From positions 310,001 to 374,000 of the forward strand of contig NZ_CP046244.1 in assembly GCF_009735625.1 (NCBI RefSeq): DNA of 64,000 bases, in the 5' to 3' direction. Below, in pieces: positions 57,800-64,000 of this stretch. Position 1 is the first letter of the stretch. Every line of letters begins with the position of its first letter. Source of the DNA: Moorella glycerini. Its GTDB lineage: Bacteria > Bacillota > DSM-521 > Neomoorellales > Neomoorellaceae. The position numbers and the translations under genes were made by a program. The notes under the pieces were generated by a model. That model worked only from the letters and a program-made list of their open reading frames with translations. It ran no database searches and had not been told where the DNA came from.

Positions 57800-58465
57800 T
57801 TATAATAAGGTTAAGGGTATTCTAGCCGCAAGAGCCATCTGCAGGCGCTTTTCCACTTCCGCCCAGTTCACCAGTTGCCACCAGGCCTTAACATAGTCGG
57901 CGCGCCGGTTCTGGTAGTCCAGGTAATAGGCGTGTTCCCACACATCCAGCACCAGGATGGGGATGCCACCCCACTGGGTCTTCTGGTGCTTCTCTGCTGT
58001 CAGGATTTCCAGACGACTCCAGGCCGGCTGCCAGATTAAAATCGCCCAGCCGGAGCCTTCCACATCAATAGCCGCTTTCATTAACTGCTCCTGGAAGGCC
58101 GTCATGCTACCAAAATAACTGTTTATTTTCTCCCGCAGTAAACTCCCTGGCCCGCCTCCCGCCCACGGGCTCATCACCGTCCAATAGATGCTGTGCAGAA
58201 TATGGCCCGAACCGTGAAACGCCAGCTCCCGCTCCCAGTGCTTCACCAGGGCAAAGTCCCCTTTTTGCCGCGCTTCAACCAGCTTTAACTCCGCTTTGTT
58301 GAGCCCCTCGACATAAGCCAGGTGATGGCGGTCATGGTGGATGCGCAGTTGCCTTTCGCTGATTACCGGTTCTAAAGCATTATATGGATAAGGCAGGGGC
58401 GGTAACTGGTGACCGCCCGGGGGCACCACCGGCCATAACGGCCAAAAATTTTGCACTTCTACCAT
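57800..58465 (-). CDS. Superoxide dismutase (Fe/Mn type)
   Basis: Iron/manganese superoxide dismutase (221 aa). Metal ligands are visible: His in 'RIHHDRHHLAYVEGLN', His in 'GSGHILHSIYWTVM', and Asp and His in 'LVLDVWEHAYYLDYQNRR'. 'MSPWAGGGPG' is the usual loop. The N-terminus carries a short extra 'MVEVQNFWPLWPVVPPGG' before the conserved 'YPYNALEPVIS'. Fe or Mn preference cannot be judged. It is a lone gene convergent with GH57; role is oxygen defence in an anaerobe. Confidence 0.94.
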   Translation of the reverse strand: MVEVQNFWPLWPVVPPGGHQLPPLPYPYNALEPVISERQLRIHHDRHHLAYVEGLNKAELKLVEARQKGDFALVKHWERELAFHGSGHILHSIYWTVMSPWAGGGPGSLLREKINSYFGSMTAFQEQLMKAAIDVEGSGWAILIWQPAWSRLEILTAEKHQKTQWGGIPILVLDVWEHAYYLDYQNRRADYVKAWWQLVNWAEVEKRLQMALAARIPLTLL

Positions 58466-58578
58466 GCCAAATCCTCCCGGAAATTGTTTCCTTACATCCT
58501 ATGCGTTTCCGGTCCGAGGTGGTATTAGGCCTACGCTGAGTAAAATCCTGAAAAAATAGGAACAAAATTGTAGGATAA

Positions 58579-59490
58579 CTATTTGGCAAGGCGGAAATGG
58601 GGGCTGGCCCGGCGGGCTGCCTTTAAAGCCTCTTTAAACTCTTCTCTGGTAATCCGCCGGCTCAAAGGGCCATAGCGGTAGGCCTCGTAGGCCGGGTAAT
58701 ACTGGTTCATGACGTTAATGTAAGCATAGGGTGAGATTTCCCGGGCGATAAATTCCATGACCTCCTTCGTTCCGGCCAGGCCCCCCGGCAGGACCAGGTG
58801 GCGAATAATTAACCCTCGCCTCGCTATACCTTCTGCATCCACCTGCAGGTCGCCCACCTGGCGCTGCATTTCTTTGATAGCTTCCTTAGCCACCTGGGGA
58901 TAATCCGGCACATGGGAAAGGCGTTTGCCAACCTCAGGATCAGCATACTTAAAGTCCGGCATGTAGATGTCTATAAGGCCGGCAATCTCCTCCAGGGTCG
59001 CCTTCTCTTCATAACCGCCACAGTTATAAACCAGAGGTAGCTTGAGGCCCGTTTCGGCGGCAATGGCCAGGGCGGCGATAATCTGGGGGACATAATGGGA
59101 AGGCGTCACCAGGTTGATGTTATGGCAGCCCCGGGCCTGTAAGGAGAGCATAATGCGAGCCAGCTTCTCCAGGGAAACCTTTTCGCCATGGTGCCCACGG
59201 CTGATATCGAAGTTCTGGCAAAAGACGCATGCTAAGTTGCAGTGGCTAAAGAAAATGGTCCCCGAGCCACCCCTGCCCACCAGGGGCGGCTCCTCGCCAA
59301 AGTGGGGGCCATAGCCGCCGATTTCCACCTCCCAGCCCGCCCGGCAAAAGCCCAGCTCCCCTTTTTGCCGGTTGACATGGCAATGGTGGGGACAAATAGT
59401 GCAATCCTTAAGGCGCTCCATAAGCCCGGCAGCCAGGTCCTTTAGCCTGCCGCTCCTGGAGCTATCCAGGTAACCCGGGTAGACAGCCAT
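58579..59490 (-). CDS. Radical SAM protein, PflA/YgeP-like
   Basis: Radical SAM enzyme (303 aa) annotated in relatives as putative pyruvate-formate-lyase-activating-type protein. The SAM cluster is 'CNLACVFCQN' (C-x3-C-x2-C). An N-terminal Cys set 'CTICPHHCHVNR' with 'LGFCRAG' may bind another cluster or metal. 'GGYGPHFGEEPPLVGRGGSG' is the family's hallmark. No glycyl-radical enzyme is in the window, so the substrate is unknown. ATG 59490 follows AAGGGGG. Confidence 0.9.
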   Translation of the reverse strand: MAVYPGYLDSSRSGRLKDLAAGLMERLKDCTICPHHCHVNRQKGELGFCRAGWEVEIGGYGPHFGEEPPLVGRGGSGTIFFSHCNLACVFCQNFDISRGHHGEKVSLEKLARIMLSLQARGCHNINLVTPSHYVPQIIAALAIAAETGLKLPLVYNCGGYEEKATLEEIAGLIDIYMPDFKYADPEVGKRLSHVPDYPQVAKEAIKEMQRQVGDLQVDAEGIARRGLIIRHLVLPGGLAGTKEVMEFIAREISPYAYINVMNQYYPAYEAYRYGPLSRRITREEFKEALKAARRASPHFRLAK

Positions 59491-59645
59491 AAAGGTCCCC
59501 CTTAAAGTACTATTTCTTTGCTTAGGGTAACCTGAGTCTTATTTTTTAGCCCTGGCAAGAGGATTCCCAGTGGTAGGTTCTCGTCATAATATGGTAAAAT
59601 AATTAAGGGACAAATATTTCGGTTTCAAAAGGGAGTTAAAGCCCT

Positions 59646-60101
59646 ATGGTTTATAGGGATCTTAACATAGCCCGTCTCAGCCAAAAAGTTGCTGATATCA
59701 AGGATGCTTTGGCTGTGTTGCGCGATTATGCAGCCCGCAACGATGAGGACTTTTTAAACAATGCGGAAGCTATCAGGTCAGCCAAGTATGCTTTTATTAT
59801 TCTTATCGAAGCGGCCACCAACATAGCCAATCATCTCTGTGCCAGGTTATTAAATCTAGCCCCAACCAGTTATGCCGAAAGTTTCTTATTGCTGGGGGAA
59901 AATAAGCTGATTGATGATGCTCTGGCTAAACGGCTGGGGAAAATGACCGGTTTTCGCAACCTTTTAGTGCACGGCTATGGAAAAATTGATAACAAAAAAA
60001 TGCTCAAAACTATGCGTGAAGATTTGGGTGACCTCGATGCTTTCCTGGCCAGTTTACAAAACATAATTCAAAGGGAGAATAAACCGGATGAACTTAAATA
60101 G
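59646..60101 (+). CDS. hepT: HepT-type HEPN ribonuclease toxin
   Basis: HEPN-domain protein of the HepT/DUF86 family (151 aa). The catalytic R-x4-6-H motif is present as 'RNLLVHGY' near residue 107, and the N-terminal helices ('IEAATNIANHLCARLLNL') match the family. HepT proteins act as RNases whose activity is blocked by MntA-mediated AMPylation of the conserved Tyr after the His. The next gene overlaps by 14 bp and encodes MntA. ATG 59646 has GGGAG ten bases upstream; a -10-like TAAAAT is at 59595-59600. Confidence 0.92.
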   Translation: MVYRDLNIARLSQKVADIKDALAVLRDYAARNDEDFLNNAEAIRSAKYAFIILIEAATNIANHLCARLLNLAPTSYAESFLLLGENKLIDDALAKRLGKMTGFRNLLVHGYGKIDNKKMLKTMREDLGDLDAFLASLQNIIQRENKPDELK

Positions 60102-60516
60102 ATATTCCTTTACCCGGGAAGAGAAAGAAGCCATTATCAAAATCATTAAGGCCTATTTAGCTAATATACCGTCCATAAAATTTGCCTATCTCCACGGATC
60201 GTTTTTAGGGGATTTACCTTCCCGCGACATTGATATAGCAATTTATTATGATCCTGCTCTTACCCCCAACGATCAACTTGATTTATCTTTAACTATTTCC
60301 TCAGAATTGAGTTTCAAGTTAAGGTTACCGGTTGATGCCCATAGTTTAAACGCAACTTCACTTTCTTTCGCTTATGAAGCTACTAAAGGTATGGTTATTA
60401 TTTCCAATGATGAACAAGCGCGACTTGACTTTTTAGAAAACACCTGGATAAATTATTTTGATTTTGAACCTCTGATGCGGGAGGCCCTTTTTGACCTGCT
60501 GCGGTTAGGAAGTTAA
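60088..60516 (+). CDS. mntA: MntA-type minimal nucleotidyltransferase antitoxin
   Basis: Minimal nucleotidyltransferase (142 aa) with the core motif 'YLHGSFLGDLPSRDIDIAIY' (GSF-x(n)-D-x-D). MntA neutralises HepT by AMP transfer. The third acidic residue is probably the Asp in 'LRLPVDAHSLN'. Overlap with hepT implies coupled translation. The pair is more AT-rich than the flanking genes, consistent with horizontal acquisition. Confidence 0.92.
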   Translation: MNLNRYSFTREEKEAIIKIIKAYLANIPSIKFAYLHGSFLGDLPSRDIDIAIYYDPALTPNDQLDLSLTISSELSFKLRLPVDAHSLNATSLSFAYEATKGMVIISNDEQARLDFLENTWINYFDFEPLMREALFDLLRLGS

Positions 60517-60532
60517 AAGGAAAATGCCCGTC

Positions 60533-60574
60533 GGCTGGCTGCGGTTTCCCTAAAAATCGCTCCAGCAGCCAGCC
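60533..60574. terminator. Hairpin between mntA and the M24 gene
   Basis: GGCTGGCTGC (60533-60542) pairs perfectly with GCAGCCAGCC (60565-60574). On the minus strand it is followed within 20 bp by TTTTCCTTTT, so it may end the leftward transcript of the M24 gene. Confidence 0.4.
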
Positions 60575-60642
60575 GCCGGTATACATCCGCCAGACCCGGT
60601 TTTCTGCTAACCTTAAAGGCTCTTCTTAAGCATCACTGGCCC

Positions 60643-61752
60643 TTACCTCTCTAGAATAAGGGGTCGACTGACCTCTTGCCGTCCAAGCTCTAACGTTGCT
60701 ACCGGCCACCATCCCGGCACTGAGGTTAAAAATTCCAGGCCACCTCCATCCTGCACCAGCACCGTGTCTTCACATTTGGTGCCCTGGACGGTAGGATTCC
60801 AGGCCAGCATCTGGTTGGGCTGGATAGTTTCTCCGCCACCTTCGCCGGCCCGGTATTCCCGGGGCGCGTAGCCAATGGCTCCCCCCTGGTGATGGCGCTG
60901 CCACTCGTCCGGGAAACCGGCTGCAGCATAAGCCTCCCGACCCTGGTCAAAGATGAACTGGCTGCCGGCACCAACTTTACTAGCCTGCAAGAAGGCTGCT
61001 TCTACCTTTAAAGCCACATCATATAACCGGCGCAAGTGTTCCGGTAGCCGGCCAAAATAGACCGACCTGGTCAGGGCCAAATGCAGGCCGTCTTTTTCGC
61101 CCACCAGGCCGATGATGGCATATTTATCCAGCCTTTTGTCCGTTGGTACAGGATGGCGGTGCTTAAAGGCACGTTCATCAGTACCTACCAGCAATACAGC
61201 CGGCCGTACGCCATACTTGATGAGACGGTAAGATAGCTCGGCCTGGACCTCCCATTCCGTCATTCCCGGGCTTATATTAACGCAGGTGGCGGCCAGCTCC
61301 CTGGAACAAATCGCACCTATTTCCCTGGCCCGGGCAATCTCCTCTCCCGTCAGGCTGTAGCGGAGCCGGTTGAGGTCGGCGCCCAGCACCGGCCAGCCGC
61401 CCATGGGTATATCGGTGCCAATCTTGCGGCTGCCAACGAGGTCCGCAATGGCCTTTTCCCTGCTCTCATACCATTCATAGGTCCAGGGCTCAAAGCCCAG
61501 ATCGGGCACCTGCTCCTCCAGGAAACGCTCGATTTCATTTTTGGGGGCTACTATATACTTCCTGTCGCCCAGGATCACCAGGGCAGCGGCTCCCGTTTCC
61601 GAACCGGTCACGACGCGGTTATTACCTCCGCCTGTAAACCAGGCGAAATTGATGGCCCGGGAAAGGCAGACGCCATCCAGGCCCATCTTGGTGATTAAAT
61701 CACTGATACGTTTTTCTTTTTGTGTTACTTCTTTCTGCCTGACGGCACTCAT
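60643..61752 (-). CDS. M24-family protein with degenerate metal site
   Basis: Aminopeptidase P/creatinase-fold protein (369 aa) with an N-terminal creatinase domain and a C-terminal M24 domain. The metal ligands of active peptidases are largely missing: the first Asp pair region reads 'IIGLVGEKDGLHLALTRSV' (no DxGx10D), and the usual 'EPG' Glu is replaced in 'MLAWNPTVQG'. The His in 'RHHQGGAIG' and the Glu in 'TKCEDTVLV' remain. It is therefore probably not a metallopeptidase. ATG 61752 has AGGGAG nine bases upstream. It follows the fucose-isomerase-like gene by 70 bp and may belong to the same sugar or opine pathway. Confidence 0.85.
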   Translation of the reverse strand: MSAVRQKEVTQKEKRISDLITKMGLDGVCLSRAINFAWFTGGGNNRVVTGSETGAAALVILGDRKYIVAPKNEIERFLEEQVPDLGFEPWTYEWYESREKAIADLVGSRKIGTDIPMGGWPVLGADLNRLRYSLTGEEIARAREIGAICSRELAATCVNISPGMTEWEVQAELSYRLIKYGVRPAVLLVGTDERAFKHRHPVPTDKRLDKYAIIGLVGEKDGLHLALTRSVYFGRLPEHLRRLYDVALKVEAAFLQASKVGAGSQFIFDQGREAYAAAGFPDEWQRHHQGGAIGYAPREYRAGEGGGETIQPNQMLAWNPTVQGTKCEDTVLVQDGGGLEFLTSVPGWWPVATLELGRQEVSRPLILER

Positions 61753-61822
61753 ATAATTACACTCCCTCATCCTAATAAACTCAAAATAACGGCAAGTTTA
61801 AGGCTTGCCGTTACATGCGTTT

Positions 61823-63154
61823 CTATTCAAGAATCTCCAGTCCAACCAGTTTGCCCAGCTCTTTTAGTTCTAAACTATAATTGCCATATATTATAACGTA
61901 ATGATGTTCTAGCCCTTTTTGTAAGAATTTGGCGATTAATTGCCTGACAGGTTGCTGCATTTTTACCAGCAAAGTATTGCCCTGAAAAAGGAGGCCGGCT
62001 TCTAATCCCTCTCCTTCAACAACCAAAAGGCGCAATCGCCCGTCAGGACCCGGGCTGAGACGCGTAATGGTGACCTCGCCTTCTTTTAAGGGAAAATTAA
62101 CTGATAGCGCCATCTTTCGATTAGGATGCACGCCGGCTACCGGCACCACGTTACTCGCTGCTAGTGTGCGTGGGGCCGCCCCGCAGTGCCAGAAGGTTAA
62201 AGTGTCTTCCTCTTCATCACCAATAACCAGATCAGCAAAAAAAACCGGCTGGCCTGATAAAAATTGTCCTATGAGTATGGTAGCCGCACCGTTAACATCG
62301 GCCTCACAGGCAGCGCTGATACCGTCGTCATTCAACTGGCTTACTGCATAACACGCCGCACCGGCAAACTCTGTCATAAAAGCCGGCCAGCATTCGACAG
62401 CAACCGCATCATACCTGTTCTCTTTAATAATTTCCTTCAGGGCCAGGTAGGCTTGTAAAGACTTGTTTATTTCTCCTGCCGACCTCCCTGCCAGTCCGTC
62501 CAGGCCCTGTATCTTTTCTTTGGCGTGGTCCGGATTCATGCTGGCAGCAGCAGCAAAAACCTTATTTAAAGGGATATATTCTACTTTTATGCCAAGTTTA
62601 GCATAAAGATCGACTTCGTTAAAATTTGAGGCATAGAATCCGGCTGGACGGTTGCCTGCGACGCCAATTTTTTTGCCTTTCAGCCAAGCCATAGATGCAG
62701 CGGCACGCAAAAAGGCTACTACTTCTCTTACAGTTGCTGGGGAATCAATATCTCCATATACCGCTTTAAATTGCTTATTACCGGCCACCAGGGCGTTTGC
62801 TGCCAGGTTTAAACCGCATAATGAATTTAACCTCAATCTTTCACCGGTGGGTTGTTCTTTAACCGCCCAAATAACCATAGGCAGGTCAGTATTTTCCCTT
62901 AAGGTAAGAATTATGGAAGCATCACAAAAAGTACCCTGAAAGACTACTATGGCCTGGAGGTTGTGGCCATGAATTTTGGTGAACGCAATTTCTACTTCCT
63001 CGGGAGTTGTAATGGGCTCTTCTACCGCGAAGATATTTATGCCCTGCTGCTCTAAAATTCTTAAGGCAGCGCGATAATGTTTTTGGGCCAGGGTAATATC
63101 AAATTGGGGCCTCCCCAGCATAATTACTCCCACGTTTATACCTGTGGCTACCAT
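61823..63154 (-). CDS. L-fucose/L-arabinose isomerase-like protein
   Basis: Protein of 443 aa resembling the fucose/arabinose isomerase family. The N-terminal domain contains 'GVIMLGRPQFDITLAQ' and 'VFQGTFCDASIILTL', the middle carries 'KGKKIGVAGNRPAGFYASNF', and the catalytic-domain part has 'AVECWPAFMTEFAGAACYA' and 'EADVNGAATILIGQFLSG', with the Glu and Asp expected to bind Mn2+. The C-terminal domain is shortened and lacks a clear His ligand. ATG 63154 follows AAGGATAGATTT. It is preceded by a sugar ABC permease gene, so sugar isomerisation is likely. Confidence 0.85.
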   Translation of the reverse strand: MVATGINVGVIMLGRPQFDITLAQKHYRAALRILEQQGINIFAVEEPITTPEEVEIAFTKIHGHNLQAIVVFQGTFCDASIILTLRENTDLPMVIWAVKEQPTGERLRLNSLCGLNLAANALVAGNKQFKAVYGDIDSPATVREVVAFLRAAASMAWLKGKKIGVAGNRPAGFYASNFNEVDLYAKLGIKVEYIPLNKVFAAAASMNPDHAKEKIQGLDGLAGRSAGEINKSLQAYLALKEIIKENRYDAVAVECWPAFMTEFAGAACYAVSQLNDDGISAACEADVNGAATILIGQFLSGQPVFFADLVIGDEEEDTLTFWHCGAAPRTLAASNVVPVAGVHPNRKMALSVNFPLKEGEVTITRLSPGPDGRLRLLVVEGEGLEAGLLFQGNTLLVKMQQPVRQLIAKFLQKGLEHHYVIIYGNYSLELKELGKLVGLEILE

Positions 63155-63187
63155 AAATCTATCCTTCCTCCGGTACAATTAAATATC

Positions 63188-64000
63188 TTATCCCTCATAC
63201 GTGACTTTGCTGGCGTCCAAGATCCTGAACTGCAAAATGGTGATTACCGCAATGATTATCATATAAAGCACGGCTGAAGCGGCGGCATAGCCAAATTTAA
63301 AGTTATTAAAGGCCTCATGATAAATGAATAATGATAAAATCTCCGTAGCATAGGAAGGCCCGCCATTTGTCATGGCTAAAATCAAGTCAAAGGCCTTGAA
63401 GGATTGCAGGGTAGTATAAGCGACGACAATCGTAGCCGAAGGAGCCAACAGAGGCCAGGTGACCTTGGTAAAAGTCTGCCATTTACTGGCTCCTTCGATC
63501 CTGGCAACCTCGTATAAGGATTGGGGAATAGAGTTGAGGCCGGCAATAAATATAGTCATTACCTGTCCCGTATGGGCCCATACCTGGACAAAAGCCAGGC
63601 TATATATAGCGATATTTTTATCACCCAGCCATGACTTAATGAAGGAACCAAGGCCAATCCTGGTTAAAAATAAATTCAAGGAACCAAGACTCGGATCATA
63701 AACAAAAATCCAGATAAAGGCTACAGAAACTGAGGCGATAATAGTTGGCAAGAAAAACAATGCGCGATAAAAAATATTGAGCCTTGTGTTTTTAGCTAGG
63801 ATAGTAGCAAAAATCAAGGAGAATAGTGTTTGAAAAACAACCACGAAGAGCATATATTTTATGTTGTTGCTAAAAGCCTGCCTAAAGATTTGATCATCTA
63901 CTATCAGGGTCTTGAAGTTGTTCAGACCAACCCAGGAAAAATTAGGTGCAATCCCGTTCCAGTTGGTGAAGCTTAGACCTAAAACCGATAGCAAAGGGAT
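63188..64000 (-). CDS. Carbohydrate ABC transporter permease (MalF/UgpA type), 5' end outside window
   Basis: Inner-membrane permease of a CUT1-type sugar importer. The reading frame continues past 64000 (IPLLSVLGLSFTNWNG precedes the first internal start), so only the last 271 residues are seen. The EAA loop is 'YEVARIEGASKWQTFTKVTW', which contacts the ATPase. 'FMTNGGPSYATEIL'-like 'ALTNGGPSYATEILSLFIYH' is the usual next segment. It lies 33 bp upstream of the isomerase-like gene, suggesting one operon. Confidence 0.93.
   Translation of the reverse strand: MPLLSVLGLSFTNWNGIAPNFSWVGLNNFKTLIVDDQIFRQAFSNNIKYMLFVVVFQTLFSLIFATILAKNTRLNIFYRALFFLPTIIASVSVAFIWIFVYDPSLGSLNLFLTRIGLGSFIKSWLGDKNIAIYSLAFVQVWAHTGQVMTIFIAGLNSIPQSLYEVARIEGASKWQTFTKVTWPLLAPSATIVVAYTTLQSFKAFDLILAMTNGGPSYATEILSLFIYHEAFNNFKFGYAAASAVLYMIIIAVITILQFRILDASKVTYEG

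Overview
The window looks like chromosome from a thermophilic, acetogen-type member of the Clostridia, most probably Moorella or a close relative. This is inferred from the moderately GC-rich composition, strong GGAGG-type ribosome sites, frequent GTG/TTG starts, an ATP-type PEP carboxykinase, corrinoid methyltransferase genes, several molybdopterin enzymes and a group-4 membrane-bound [NiFe] hydrogenase with a complete hyp set. No tRNA, rRNA, CRISPR array, prophage or intact insertion sequence was seen.

Layout. 1-7264 (minus): a catabolic operon with a fused TRAP permease (cut by the window edge), a TAXI binding protein, an epimerase, an isochorismatase/N-carbamoylsarcosine-amidase-like hydrolase, an M24 creatinase-like protein, MmgE/PrpD and a small unknown protein, preceded by a two-hairpin leader RNA. 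7507-12965: DUF3870, nth, a thiamine-binding-type protein, pckA, a CMD-family protein and an alpha/alpha-barrel protein. 13033-15325: a decayed stretch with remnants of a flavoprotein, a GGDEF protein and an ABC-2 exporter, one intact cupin gene and two CRP-type palindromes. 15451-16932: a UROD/MetE-like protein and a lone PAS protein.

17018-34666 (minus): one 17.6-kb gene train carrying a Mrp-linked Mbh-type hydrogenase, a maturation protease, a predicted diheme lipoprotein and hypABFCDE. The usual ferredoxin-like subunit (MbhN/NuoI) appears fused to a GltD-like flavoprotein, and three further subunit pairs are fused. The operon and the neighbouring DUF1646 transporter gene are each preceded by a copy of the same ~345-bp intergenic sequence, and a broken copy of the neighbouring NtrC-type gene's 3' end lies beside copy 1. 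36760-41169: a corrinoid protein, a degenerate corrinoid methyltransferase, a soluble GAF histidine kinase and an NtrC-type regulator form one unit.

41562-52457: a Tat-exported molybdopterin oxidoreductase with FeS and NrfD subunits behind a good sigma-54 promoter, a second cytoplasmic molybdopterin enzyme of nitrate-reductase type, a PAS sigma-54 activator, and a YeeE/TusA sulfur-uptake pair. 52502-59490: a CPBP protease, an alpha-glucan set (GH15, DUF4912, GH57), superoxide dismutase and a radical SAM protein. 59646-64000: a HepT/MntA toxin-antitoxin pair, a second degenerate M24 protein, a fucose-isomerase-like protein and a sugar ABC permease (cut by the edge).

Together the genes suggest an anaerobe that joins H2/NAD(P)H/ferredoxin redox balance to ion pumping, respires sulfur or nitrogen oxyanions under sigma-54 control and uses corrinoid methyl chemistry. 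All functional statements come from reading translated sequence and motifs; no database search was run.
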